From: Nautilus pompilius
Taxonomy: Eukaryota > Mollusca > Cephalopoda > Nautilida > Nautilidae
Length of the DNA: 64,000 nucleotides
Direction of reading: 5' to 3'
Assembly: GCA_018389105.1 (NCBI GenBank)
Contig: JACATO010002451.1
Span: forward strand, 3,054,501 to 3,118,500
In this document: in pieces, positions 1 through 13,900 of the stretch
Numbering within the stretch: position 1 is the first letter of the stretch
Layout of the letters: each line of letters begins with the position of its first letter
Made by a program: the position numbers and the translations under genes
The notes under the pieces: generated by a model
The model's database searches: none
Told to the model about the DNA's origin: nothing
Seen by the model: the letters and a program-made list of their open reading frames with translations, nothing else

Positions 1-1097
1 ATATGGAATCTCATTTTTTGGTGCCAGTTTCATCTTTCAAACAAAGCAATAGCAGTCACCGGTAACAAAGTGTATTAACGCTTATGCGAAAACAAAGCAT
101 GAACTGCTAATTATTAAAATCTGTTATAAGAAATGATATCAGGTGAACTTGATAGCACATGCTCTCAACATGAGCTAAATTGAACATTTAGAGAAATAAT
201 TTGCTGGACCTATAAGAAAAAAGAATGCATTTTAATTAATAACAACATCACAATTAGTGGTTTATATATTCTGAAACATGGTTTATTGGATACATTTTTT
301 TTTGTTGTTGCTGGGATAATGCATTTTTATTAACAATAGAAATAATAAAGAAGATAACAGTGTTTTTGTATTGTGTGACCATAATTTTGAATGTCAGTGT
401 ATGTGAATAATAATTGTGAAGCACAGCAAAGTGCTGGTATAACTTCCGTTTCGATGGCAATTAGAATTGAAGAAATGCTTGACTTTGTCATAATGATGGA
501 ACAATTGAGACTATTTTTTTATGTTCTTAATTTGATTCTACCAATCCTTTTCTACTTGATTGCAAGGAATTCTAACCTCTTTGCGGAAATTCCTGATTGT
601 GGAAATAATTATAACACAAACTTCCTCCAAAAATTATTTCAAAGAAAATATTAGCTAAAAAAAATTAGAGATGTTTCGCTTATTTGGTTCATTTAAGCCT
701 GCTCTTGTCTCGACACCATTATGAAAAGTAGCTGGTAGTAGGCTGTATCAAAGATGGCTACCATGGCTAAATACGTTTATTTTCTGTAATTTATAATCTT
801 TCTAGCTGTATTTTAAAAGATTTGTAAAAAAAAAGTTCTTTGTTAAGGTGACAAATCTTTATTGTGTTTGCTAAAAATTTTTTAAAAATTATTCACTGAT
901 CTTTGACATGATTATTCAAATAAAAAAATGTTTTCTCCCCACTCTCAATATGCTTCATACACTCAGAATTAATTCTATGGCATCTTCCTGTATATTTTTG
1001 AAACATTTTTGTTTTATACTAGAGATGTTCTAATGAAACCCAGCTGGATACAGCAATGCTATTTTAGCTGGCTTTCATTTGAACGTCCCTGATATAT

Positions 1098-1100
<3 letters not shown>

Positions 1101-1133
<33 letters not shown>

Positions 1134-1142
1134 TGTGTGTGC
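1101..1142. repeat. (GT)n microsatellite
   Basis: About 20 GT units with one interruption (GGGT). Confidence 0.95.
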
Positions 1143-2679
1143 TGGCAAAGAAATAAGCCTGACTTAGATTTTTCAAAGATTAAATACAATTTTTCAAAAA
1201 AGTTTCTTAATAATGGTTTGTAATAGGAGTACAAATGATACTGAGTAAGGTGGGTTGGTGTATTAAAGCCAGAGTAGAACAGAAATGACGTTCTAGTTTT
1301 CTTTATTAAAGTCTTTTTTTAAAAAAAGAAAAAACAAAAACATTAATTCAGCAGTTGAAGAAAGTATGGTATCTAGGTTAAATTATTACTCTTATTTATT
1401 TTAGGTCTGGTTTGACCTTTCAGGAGGGGAGAAAGTAAACTTTTCTATCTATTTATATTTGAAAGTAGGTGGAAGTTCAAGGATTAGAACCACCCTAACA
1501 CTATACAATAAGTGTGCTTTTATACTAGCATTTTTGTTTGTTTTTTGTTGCTCAGATGATATCAATCAGGACAGAATTTCAGGCAGCTTCATGCCTTTTA
1601 GAGCACACGTGCAGCAACATTGTTGCCATGTCAACAAAATGGTAGCTTTGCGTGCACACTTCTTAAAGCTGTAGTGTGTGAAATATGAAAAGTTTCTGCC
1701 CACAAATGTTTAAAGAAAACTTTCCCACAATGTAATGGCATGAAAGCTAACAAATCACTTGACACTGCAAAGAAAATATCGCCATAAAAAAACAACTTGC
1801 TAGACACAGATCTGGGACATTACATGTTTACAACAAGTTTTGATTTCTGAACATCTTATCTGCTGTAGTGAAGCTGGATGGTGTACAGAGGATATAAGTG
1901 GTATAGTTAAATCTCAATCCAATGGATTATTTAGTTAGTGTATACTAACATAGCTCATTAACTATTTAAAGGTTCTGTTAGCTTTTTAAAAAAAGTAAAA
2001 TAAGTTAATAATAATTTTACCTGCCCTAAAAACCTTAATAAGGTGGATCTTTGCTGCTAGCATTGCCTCCTGTACAAGCATTCATTTTTAATGTCAGTAT
2101 GGAATACAGCAAGAACACCTGCTGTTCTCATCTCTGAGTGGCATATGGCTGAAGAACTAATTTTCTCTTATATGCAAGCTGCATTACTTCAGTATCTCTA
2201 ATGTATTAATTGAGATATTTCCAGAAACTACATGGGTTTGGCAATGCTATACATCATCTTTCTTTCTCATTTACCATTCAGATGTTTAATTGGATGAATA
2301 ACCAAAGCTGAAACCAAAGAAATTTTTACTAAATAATATAATTTATGCATTCATATACCTCTAATATATGTTTTATGTCATTTAGCTAATAGATTGAAAA
2401 GTATTAATCAAAGTTTGTCTGTAAATGTGAGGTATTAATTAAACTATTTATATAATTTATTTTCTGTACTTACAATTTCTTTTGCTTTCATCTTTATTAT
2501 ATATAAAAAATAGATTCTTATATATATATTTCACTCTTTTACATGACTACCTTAATATATCTTGGAAGATATACATGTAATTTTGAAGTAATGTTAGTTG
2601 GAATGTTCCATGTATCTAGAAGCACTGACCAGAGTTTATCTTTGATTTCTGTTTATTTTTATTTTGTTCTAGTGGTCTC

Positions 2680-3400
2680 AAACATGGCAAATAATATTAA
2701 GGCTTGGACTTTGTTCGGGGGCCACTAATAAACCCAGCACTCCATTCTTTGTGTGTTGTATGTTTTGACAATGTTGCCAGTGTTTTGGATCATTGTCATA
2801 TTGAAATATAAATACAACTGAGTACTAAAGGATTCGTGTGGTGAATAAGAATCTGCTTGTGTCCACCTGCATTCATATTTTTTTCTATTCTTACTAAACC
2901 TCCCAGCACTCATGGCTGAGATACACACACAAACCTGGATAGAACTCCTCCATACTTTACCATAGGTTGCAAACATTTTTTATGCTCTTCAATTCTTTTT
3001 CTTACATTTTGTCTTCTCTTAAATTTAAGTTTGAAATTTTTGATTTATCTGACCAAATGACTTCATTCCATTGTTCTTAAGTCCAGTTCTAGTGTTAAGT
3101 TTCATATTTAGTTGTTTAGTCTTATTCGCTTTATGTAAAAATGTTTTTTTGGACTGCCACCTATCTTTAAAGTCTACTTCATCTCAAAGATGTAGAACCA
3201 TGAACCAGAACCCCCTGAGGATTCTGCCAGATCTTGCTTTATCTCCTTGCTGGATGTGTTCTTATCTCTTAGAGAAGTTATTTTCAGATGCTTGTCGTCT
3301 TTTTTTAGATAATTTTCTGGGTCATCTATACCTTTTCCTAACAGAAACTTAACCAATATTTTTAAATTTCTTGATAATTTCTTCAATGACATATTTCAAA
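2680..3400 (-). mobile_element. Degenerate Tc1-family transposase
   Basis: Read on the minus strand with frameshifts, this shows the Tc1 transposase order. A DNA-binding stretch with SLRDKNTSSKEIKQDLAESS (about 3190-3280) comes first. Then follow KANKTKQLN and NGMKSFGQINQKFQT, the degraded W-SDESKF region near 3060, then CISAMSAG near 2900 and a decayed region in the place of the Q-DN-HT and SPDLNPIE motifs near 2700-2760. Stops and frameshifts break it throughout, so it is a dead copy. I could not find clear terminal inverted repeats. Confidence 0.75.
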
Positions 3401-4791
3401 ATATGTTATACCACTTATTCTGTGTTGGATTTTACACTGTTCATAGAGGAATACTATTTTGTCTATTAGCAGTTAATATTTTTGCCATTTCTTTTAGTTA
3501 TTATTCTGAGAGGAAACAAAACAGGCACCAGTAATTTTGCAAGAATGTTTAAAGACTTTTGCACATGTATATAAGTTCATTTATGTACTGATCACAAAAA
3601 CTAGAAATATTGGAATTTTGACATATTTAATTCTACTTGTAAAGAAGCACACAAAGTAATCGGAAGTTATAGGAAACGGTGTATTCCTTAGCTAAATTAG
3701 TCTTTGGATTTGATTACAACATGATGATATAGAATTGATGACACCATATAGAATTAAGAATTACAGAATGATTGGTATAGTCAGTATTGGGTGAAGCCAC
3801 CTCAGGATTGTATACAGCTGATACATTGTCTGCATATGCTTGAAATTATATGTCTGATCACCCATCTGGTATTGTTTGTCATTCCTAGGCCAAGGCCATG
3901 CCAAGATCATTTAGGTTTTATGGAAGGGGATTCCTCTCACCAGTTCATTGTAGTAATGTTCCTGCTAACACTGTCTTAGCATTATGAATCCTGGAGCTGG
4001 TTGATGATGATGTGAGACTGTCATTTTCTCAGTCTCATTCAGGTACCTCTGACCAGTTGGATACAATGATCACAGACGCTTTCCACTTCCTACATTATTG
4101 CCATAACAATCATGCTGCGTATACATATATTCATAGCACTCACCTGACATTTTCTTACTTGCAACCTACCATCAGAAAGTTCCAAACTGAACCAACTTTC
4201 ACCAAAAGGCATCACTTGCTGCACTGAACCTTTGTTTTACTATTCTAGCCTTGTCCAGGCTGATCGAATATTGCAATGACAATTGCTCAAAGGGAGACTA
4301 ACTGGTACATAATCCTGCTTGTGGAGGATAGTTTCTGATGGGATATTTGGACACCTAAGACTGACTATCAGCAAATGCTGTGCAGGGCCATTCATCTGAT
4401 TAACCATTTATTATGAGCATCTGTAGAACTGGGATGGCCTTTGTTGGGATGTTTGTGACAACAACATTGGTCTAGCAATCAGCTAAAGACTGACCGTGCA
4501 ACTTTGCAATCTGTACTAAAATGATTTAACTGGTATCAATTTTTAACTGGAGCCAGTGCAAGTTGTCTCATTATGTATCTGCAGACTATCCACTGCACAG
4601 ATGATGTCACCTGCATCATATACTCATTTTGTACCCAGAATAGCTCTGATGAGAGAGTCATGTGCTTCATGTGCTTCCTCTATTAGATTTTGGATCTGTG
4701 GATTGACAACATCAGATGGTAATTTACATTTTTGTTACACATTATAATTTAGATGAAATGTACCCTCAACTCCAGTAGCCCTAGATTTTTG

Positions 4792-4839
4792 TGTTTAGTA
4801 TATAAAATTTGATGTTTAGTATATAAAATTTGATGTTTA
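4792..4839. repeat. 21-bp tandem repeat, about 2.3 copies
   Basis: The unit TGTTTAGTATATAAAATTTGA begins at 4792 and 4813, and a partial third copy begins at 4834. Confidence 0.85.
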
Positions 4840-7800
4840 CAATAGGAACCCTTTTACATATATGTGTTTATGTGTGATTTTTTCAGTTATATATTTTTTT
4901 GCTTATAAGGTTCAGTAAAGTATAAATTATATAATTTAGTCAAATTTTCACTAACTTTTTAAGAGAGAATAAGTTTGAAAACTTTGGTTTCTGTCTGGTT
5001 CTATGGTGAAAGAGTTAATTGTACTTTGAAAAGTGTGATCCCTATTTGCCTATCACTGTATGACGCTTGCACATTTATGGAGAGATCATCTTTAGGTTGC
5101 TTCAACAACTTGTATATGACAATAACTATATACATTTATCTGACTACCCAAAGAATCTTCTCACTAATGTTTTACAATTTAGCCTAACTGACAAATCATT
5201 ACCAAACCTCTCCCTTGACAACTAGCTAGAGGTCAGCTGGCAGTTGATTAATATCAAAAAAGTAAATCTCCAGAGTCTGGAAAATTCTGAGGTCATTGAT
5301 AGTGAAGCCTGATTTTGATATCCACAAAAAATAAGTAGTTTTCAAGTTGAGCCTAAACACCCAGCTCTTGGTGCTTGTCTATTTGAGGTTTTTGGGTGCA
5401 GATCAAGTAGACTAAGATAATTAACAGATTTCCTTTAATAAGTGTATGCTTTCTGGTGAGATAGATGTTTGATGTCAAGGGTAATGAATAATAATGAAAA
5501 TCCCGCTTCTCCATGCTGCCTTCTCCTTTTATTAATTCTGTAAGACTTTTTTTCATGCTAGCAAATTGTCAAGGAAATAAATAGCTCTCTAATCCTACTA
5601 AAGCTGTGCTTTTATTGTTGAGAAACATGGCTAATGTTCTTTGGGATACCATTTTGTCTTATAGCAAAGTAGATTGTCTTTGATTGGTTCTTTTAGAAGT
5701 AAGTGTACAAATTACTTTATTTGCACAACACTGGAAAGTCTCTGCATGTGTTTGTTTTTCTTGTGATGGATTATTTGACTGGCAGGGTGGCACACTGGTC
5801 GCTGCCATCCATTTTCAGGCGGTGTGAACCATTACCTTTGTGTCGCTTTGTTCTGCTTTCGCCCAGTACTAAGCAGAAGGGTTCTAGTAGATGGAGGTGC
5901 TACTTTACTGGGTTTCTGTGGCATGCCAAACACCTCAGCATTTAGTAGGCAGGCTGCATTAATATTTTTATAATTAGCCAAGGAGGCTTGATTTGGAGAC
6001 AACATAGGTAATGGGCTACAGAATCAAGAAACATCTCTATGCTTTCTATACAACATAGGTCACTCTAAACATTAGGTTGATTCACCACTTCTAGTAAAGT
6101 GTTTTCTGATAGGTAATTCAAACAGTGTGGCTCACAACTTGAAAAGGGAAAGTTTTGTAGAATTTTTCATATTATTATTATTATTATAGTAATTTTTTAA
6201 AAGGAAAAAACACAGTCCTAAGTAACTAGAGAAAACATCTCTTGAAGAAACTATAATAAGAATATAAGCAAAGATGTAGAGAACCAGTGGTTTTTCCTAG
6301 ATAGTAACAAGCCAGTTAAAGGTGGTTATTATAGTTTATAATTAATTATTTACCACTATAATTCAGCTTTAAGTTTTAACCTGCTGGTGGTGAGACATGC
6401 ACCAAAATGTTTTTGATTGTTGATTTCTTCGGTGGCTTTATCCCTTACCACCATAGTTAATGTTTAGCAGTTCTCTGCGTTGTTGAAACCTGTTCATCAT
6501 TGTGCCCATTTATGTTGGTTTTTCAAACTATCAGAAGGCATTCATTCCTAGCCATATCTTAGTATTTATATAGGATTTTATGAATTCTGGGTAATTAATA
6601 TAGTGACACCTTTGAAGAAAGCTGACATTTGACACTACCACAAACTCCTTAAAGATCCTAGGTGAAGCTAACCATTTATGTTCTATTAAAATCTCCAGAG
6701 CTGTATCAGGTAGAGTTTGTATTTCTCCATAAAGGGCAAAAAGAAAATAAAAGGCTCAACTGAAACCCAGATAAACAAAGAATTGCCATAATTGTATCCG
6801 GCCAGGTTTCATTTAAAAGTACCTTATATATTCACATTAACCAGGTTTATGCATAATATTAAAATGGACTCTGACAGGTTGGATGAGTATTATCATTATT
6901 TATTTACTTTTTTATTTGATTAGAACAACTTTTGAATTTTGTAGAGTCTTAGGCACCATCGACAGAAAGCACTCAACATTTTAGAACAAGTTATCTGTAT
7001 CTCTACATTTTGCTAATTACCCGTGGAATTTCAAGATATTCAGATCAAAAAACAATTACACTTCATTTCTGGTTGTTATTTTACTCTAAATGTCATTAAA
7101 TGGATGATACGAATTTCTGAGAGGGGAAACATAACAGTCAGGAGCACCACATTACTATAAATGAACAAGTACTCTTCCAAAAAAAAACAAATGATGATAC
7201 TACTATGAAGGGACTGCTTTACATTTTCTTGACCCCCTGGAGTACTGTAATTTTTCAGAATCTCCAATAAGGGACCCCTTTAAATGCTACTTTTAAATCT
7301 CTATGAATGATCTATATTTTCACTTTTTTTATGATAGGGTCACTTTACATTTTCTAGATCACTGGAGAGATTTTATTCAGATGATGTATTAAACTAGTGC
7401 AGTTGTATTCTTGCTGTAGTTTTGATAATCAATCATATTTTGCCTTTCTGTGTTAATTCAAAAGACATTTATGTTATAAAGAATTTAGAGAAGATGCGTA
7501 TTCCGGTAAACAGATGTCCACACGACGTTAGCATATGTTACTACTATATTGTTCTGTTTTATTGCTAAAATTAATGATAACCAATTATAAGACTCAGTAT
7601 AGGAAATGGTTAAGCTCTCATATCAAGGAGTCCACCATCTTGTGTTTGTCAACTATTTTGAAGAGAAAGTTAAAGACATTTGCTTTCTCACATAGAGAGC
7701 CTGGTCCTCTGATGTTTCAGAGCATTACTCTTAGAAACTTTATTGTTAATGATTTAAAACTTCTAATTTCGCCTCTCCCACACACCCCCACTTCTCTTTC

Positions 7801-7851
7801 TCTTTCTCACACACACGCTAATGATGATGCTCTGCTCTGTATCTATCACAG

Positions 7852-7953
7852 GCTCTGGGTATGGATTCAGACCAATCAATAAAGGTGCTGGAGGAGCAGG
7901 AAAGGAATTCAGTGAAGCAATCGGTGGCAATATGCCACGAGAACAATTCACAG
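7852..7953 (+). CDS. EXTL3: EXTL3 exon encoding the lead-in to the GT64 domain
   Basis: The acceptor is ATCTATCACAG. Reading begins two bases into a codon and gives [14 protein letters not shown] followed by [17 protein letters not shown]. The final single G joins TT of the next exon to make Val. The donor reads ACAG|GCAAGG, so the intron starts with GC. I found no GT donor that keeps both the frame and the conserved FTVVMLTYE junction. Confidence 0.9.
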
Positions 7954-10900
7954 GCAAGGAAATTGTTAACTATCTGAAATGTGTTTAGCTTATTACTATT
8001 TTTGTTTTTTAGTAGGGATATTGACTACTGCAGAGACAGGCATGAGACATTAGAAATTATGTTAATGTTATAAAACAAAGATTGTTTATTATGCAATGTT
8101 ATAAACAGTACCTGTTATTTGACTCTTAATTAAATAGAAGACAAACGAATCTTTTTTTTTTTTTTGTATTTAGTTAATATTACTTCATGCAATAACAGTC
8201 TGCACAAGTCTTTTTCCTTTTTAAATACACGAATATATGTCTAAGGGAGACAATTCTGACTGTTGAATGATCAGCACAATGGGTATTATTTTGTGAAGGT
8301 CTAACAGTTGTTTTCTGGCTATGAACACGAAGTAACCCTGACTCTTGCTATTATTTCATATTTATATAGCAACAACAGATCACATAAAGCAGTTGTAAAA
8401 TGATAATGATAGGACAGGAAGACCCAGAAAAGCAGAGATTGGGTGAGGGGGAGGGTATTTCAGAATTGGTTCTATATTTATAATGTATAGGTGCTTCTGC
8501 TGTACTTAACCATCTGGCCAATTCTAAAGCCACTAGCATTTTATTGGGGACTTCAGAAAGGGAGTTTGTGATGGTTTTTTCAGCAAATTTCAGAACCCGT
8601 ACAACCTGCAGATTTGATTGTGGTTTTCTTTGCAGGAGAACTGGGGAATTAAGTTTTAAAAATACCAGAAGTTTAAATTTTCTTGAAATCAATGATACAA
8701 GTCATTTGTTGTTTTTTTTAAAGATTTTTTAGAAATTTTAGTTATGTAAATTAGGTCTGTTTGTTTATCTATAGATTTATGCAATTCTTTAGAGCTAAAA
8801 GGGGTCCACCAGGGAGCTAGCTTGATTTAATGACACAAGCTTTCAGTAGATATGTGAGTTGTTAGCTTCAGGTTTGTGACATACTAGGAGTAGATACTTA
8901 GTGTGGGATTAAGGAAACAATGGTGGATAAAGGTCAGATCAAATACAGTGCATAATATAAAACAACTGGAAAAAAGTAGGAGTATAAGTGGCAAAGTAGA
9001 AAAACTAGAATATATACAATAGAGGATCATAATAAAAATTGTTTTATCAAACTTTGACTTGACAGTGGGTCTGGATTATGTGGCTTTCTCACTTCACACC
9101 AAAAGAAGAGGATATATTTGTGTAAAGACTCCAATTCATGATTAAGTTGAGTTGGTAGTTTCTAGCTTTGCAAAAACTAAACTAAACTAAATAAATAAAT
9201 GAATAAATATGTATCCTTCATATGTGGAGACAAATTAAATCTATTTCTTCTATTGTTTTAAAGAAAGTGCATTTAATTTACTTGCCTATCTTGTCGCACA
9301 CTTTCCAGGTTATGGTTAGGAGGGTTGCTGATCCCTATCCATTATAAGATTAGGGATCCAGCTGCTGACTTTCTGAGGAAGTTGCAAGACCACTCCTCAG
9401 AGGAGAGAATTCCCTACCAGAATCCTCCATTTTCAGATGTGGGAGAAAACTCATGGTGGCCTGTTGAAGAAGGTTGAGAGGCCCAGGGAGGTGCACAACA
9501 AGACTGAGCCAATCTCAACAGGGATTTAAACTGAAGCCCTCAACTTTAGTAGTCCAGTAGTTTTAATTTAGTTGCTTAGAATTATTTGTTGTAAAAGAAA
9601 CTAGTAGCTAACAAAAGGAAAATGTATACATAAACATGGGCGAATAAAAGAACCAAACAGTATCTTTGGCTTAACTATCATGGTTCCTTTACTGGTCATT
9701 TATATTGTAATTGTCACTTTAGCAATTGTATTTCTTGTTTCTTTTCCCTGTTCCCACTTTGCCCTTTTCTTGAAGTTGCTATAATTGCTTTTTGGTTAAG
9801 GATGACTTTAGTTTAAGAAAAATATTCAAGCTGTTTTAACCTCTCCCTCTTTTTTTCCTTATTTTAAGATAGACCTGGTTAAGGACTGTTTTCCAAACGT
9901 ATTTTTATGCTGTAAAATCTATAAGTCTGCTTATCATAGTTTAAATGAGGCCTGACAAATTATATAAGAGAACTGATATCTTAGCTTTGATTTGTTTGAA
10001 TTTTAAAAATTAATATTACATTAGCTGCCTCCAAACAGCTGGACCCTTATATAGCCATGGCCAAAAGTTTTGCATTACCTTAGAATTTTCTGAATTTGCA
10101 TAATAACATCAAGGTAACGTATTCATTTGCATACTGCTTTGTAGTTTTTCATGTATTTGATGGAAAAATGACTAAAATATAAAAATGTGATTTCTGAAAA
10201 GACCTTTTAACTCACGACAGACTCAGAATTATTCATGTAGTCATGGGTACAGTGTCGGGCTGTGAGCCAGATTTGAAGAGAGATTTTGCTACATTTCTTG
10301 AGTGATGCAAAACTTTTGGCAATAGCAGCTTTCAAAATATTTTAGGTTGTTTTTTTTTAAAGAGATTTTGCTAAATGGTTGTAGATTTTTTAAAATTAAG
10401 AAACAGGACTCATAAATGTATTGATGATTGATATACTTAGAGAAATGAAAGACTGTTCTTCCTGCTGAACATTCACTTCTGTCTGTTTCAGTTGTGATGT
10501 TGACATACGAACGAGAAACAGTTCTGATTAATGCCTTGCAGCGGCTAAAGGGACTGCCACACTTAAACCGTGTTGTGGTAGTGTGGAACAGCCCCAGACC
10601 ACCATCACTGGACCTTCGATGGCCAGACATCGGAGTTCCAATAAAAGTGAGTAGACATGAAGAAATCTAGTTCCTCAAAGGATGCAGAAAGTCATCTCTG
10701 TTTACTCAAGGCTTTACCAACTTAATATTTAAACTGTTTTACACATTTCCTGGCTCTGAGCATTGCTGAAACTTCTTCAATTTATAATCATGACCCATAG
10801 CCAACACAGTTTCTTAGATTTTTCAGGCACTTGACACCCAGACTAGGTGAATGCAACAACTTAAACCATTTAGTGTATTTTAAATAGTTAAAACCGCATA

Positions 10901-13900
10901 CATTCTAGCAAATCTATTCTGAACTCTTGTCTAATTCATCAGTATCCTTTCTTAAATATGGATTCCATTCCTGTACAGAACATTTATGGTATGGACAAGA
11001 CTTATATAGTGCTACTAACATTTCTTTCATGGTATTTTTGTTTGTTTGTGATATTGTGGTAAATTATTCCAATCATTTTATTAGCTTTGCTAGCAGCTGA
11101 ACTATCTTGTTCTTAACATTGAAGATTTTAAAAAATAATAATTCAGATACTTTTTTTTTTGTTTAGTTTCTGCCATATAACAGTGATTATAATTGACTAT
11201 TTCCTGATTTACATTTCTTATAGTATTTAACTTTGATCAATCTAATAAATCATCCAAGTTCACCTGTATCTTTTTACAGTTTTAGTGTTAAACATTTTAA
11301 TATGTGTATATATAATCTGTGTGTATGCAATAAATCACAAAGACCTTTATTCTCAGCATAAAAACTAAGAAATTTTTTTAAATTGTTTTAAATATATATA
11401 TTTTCATACTAAAGTTTTTTCATTTGGAAGTCAAGGTATTATATTTGATCTATGTTTTACCACAGAGATTGTTTTTGCAGTTGAAAGTTTGGTTAAATCA
11501 GAGTGATCTTTTCTGTGTGTTCTTATACACAGTGAAAGATGATAGAATGTACTTATACAAAGTGGAGAGTTAATATTATTGTTTGGTGGGGGGGGGTTGA
11601 CATTGTTTGTAATTATTGACCAAGAGTATATTTTTAAAAACAGAAACAAGAAAACGTGAAGGTAGTCCTTGTTGATGCTGCTAGCTGTCTCCTGTTGCCT
11701 GTGCAGATATAATTCTAATTAGACCACCATGTTTATTTTATTTTTTGGCTGGTGTGATGAGGGATTATCTGGTTTAATACTAGAACTCACAAATAGATTA
11801 TCCCAGTTTCCAGATTTCAGCCATTTTTAAAATATTTTTGTTTAAGTCACTTGACCAGGAGATCTTCCAGGAGTATTGCTACTACAACTTCTGATTGCAC
11901 ATGGAGTTTAACAAATCACCTGAAAATACCCAACCATACTCCATCCGTGGGCAGTGTAGTTGCTGACTTTCTGTCAGTCAAAAGGAGAAAGAGCATGAGA
12001 AATGGAGAGCATTGTTGATAGATTTAACAAATTGTTCAAAATAAAGTTTAGAAGAAAAAGTACATAATTCAAATTTAACCCTTGTTTTATCAGTATCTAT
12101 CAAATTTGGAGGGGTAGCATTAGCATGTATATAATACTAGGGATGCTCAAATAAAACTCATCTGAAATAGAATTTCCATAATAGTATCCAGCCCACAAGT
12201 TTCATTTGAATGTTCTTTATAATAACCATAATCTTTAGCAGAAGGGGTAAAATCTTATGAGAATCTTTCTAATCAGATATAGGAGGAAATTGGGCTGGAA
12301 AGCTTGTCCAGAACAGTGAGAGAAAACATGGCACTGGCTGATATGATGGCTAAACCAACAACAGATACTTGCTACCTTCCCATTTTACGGGTTAAAAGTA
12401 TTTTTTTGTTTTTGTTGTATAGCTCTTCACAGATCATGGTTTGACTGACTTTTTTTAAAATGGAAATTAAATAGTTGTTCAATCAGAAATATGTAAGCTA
12501 TGTACTCATTCAAAAGCCATCTGCAATCTCTTTTTTGCTTTGGAAGGTGGTGAAGACAAAAAGAAACAGTTTGAACAACCGGTTTTTACCCTTTGATGCC
12601 ATCGAGACTGAATGTATCCTCAGTATTGACGACGATGTTCACCTGAGACATGATGAGATTATATTTGGCTTCAGGTAAGTGCTAGGATCAAAGCTGACCT
12701 ACTGATGGCTAAGGAGCACTTTAATATGTAGGTCATTGCTGCAGGTACTTTTGAATGTCTGGATTGTTTTATGCATTTAGGAGTCAAGTTTTTAAAAAAA
12801 TTAATATAAATTCCATTCTATCTTCATGGTCATCGGAAGTCTAAATAAACTTGACATGACTTCATCTAGTCTTGATCATTGGTTTCTCCACATTATAGAA
12901 AACAGAGGAATAATAATTTATTTATAGTTGAATTAATGGATTAAATATTAGAATTTTCACAGGAAAAACAAACTTGTTGATTTGCCGTACATTATTTATT
13001 ACATTTTAAAGTTGTTTTTGTATGAATAATTTTTAATACTCTGATACTTTCATTCCTTGGCATTTATTTATAAACAGCATATTAGTTTATTTTAATAGTT
13101 ATAAGGAGACGGGAAGTTGTTGTGGAAGTGAGATGGCCATTAGTGTGATTCTTAATTTGATTAATAATATTATTATTAACTTGCATTAAAATTCTACTGG
13201 TTAATGTGGGGTCCATTGGTAGACACTGAACTGCTAAGTTTGAGGGCCTTGAGTTCAAATCCCAGTCAAGATTGGCTCAGCTTGGCATAGCATCCTGACA
13301 TACTTTCTTTTCATTCTACTTTGCCAGCCAGCTCCAAAGGTTTCTTCCCACATATATAAAACAAAGAATTCTAGTAGACATGTGACTAATCTCCCCATCC
13401 TGTTTTTTTCCACTTGGTTTAGAAAATTGAAATTAGGGGGCTTCATGTACTATCATCATGCAAAGTGGTTCTGGAAAAAGGAAGATACACATGGTAGCAC
13501 AATCTAGTCTTGTGGAAACTGGCATAATCTGTGGGCAATGTGAGATTTAATGTAATCAGAAGAAAAGGCTTCCTTCACAGTCAACATAGTTCATAGGGGA
13601 AGTGAGTCCAGCAGTCTTCCAGGCTGTGTGCTAGATAGACTGTGCCAGAGATTGGGACATGACAGTTGACTTGGAAGAGATCTGCAAATACTTGGAGGTA
13701 ATATCTAGCATCAGAGAAAAGCAAGACAATTATATGAGCATCAGCCATGAGCATAAGTTGGCAAAATATGAAGAACTAATAAAAGTTTATTCTCAAGGAT
13801 TCAAAATGAGTTTTGCTTTTGAAGTCTAGGCTTGTAGTTTAGTAGGAGCTCATTGGTGTACAATTTCTTTGAGCAATCAAGTCTGTGATGGCTCAGAACG

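Larger units (their letters stand above)
1..7851 (+). other. EXTL3 upstream intron (no exon recognised)
   Basis: The first recognisable exon at 7852 begins mid-codon, so this stretch is presumably intronic. It is AT-rich with many short random reading frames. It contains a Tc1 relic (about 2680-3400), a GT microsatellite at 1101-1142 and a 21-bp tandem repeat at 4792-4839. A somewhat more GC-rich, repeat-like stretch lies at about 3890-4700. I found no convincing EXTL3 exon in it. Confidence 0.6.

Noticed and set aside
5703-5945. 80-codon plus-strand frame in a GC-richer patch
   Set aside because: Resembles a repeat insertion more than a gene; no tRNA-like boxes or family match could be confirmed.
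7535-7882. 115-codon plus-strand frame overlapping the first EXTL3 exon
   Set aside because: It is in a different frame from the conserved EXTL3 residues and shows no family resemblance.
8351-8692. 113-codon open frame on the minus strand in an EXTL3 intron
   Set aside because: No recognisable motif, no splice or promoter context, and the composition is like surrounding intron. A dispersed repeat cannot be excluded.
8801-8815. Third CTCF-like word CCACCAGGGAGC
   Set aside because: It has a mismatch in the invariant GGC part of the core.
10289-10630. 113-codon minus-strand frame over an EXTL3 exon
   Set aside because: Shadow of the conserved plus-strand exon 10492-10646.
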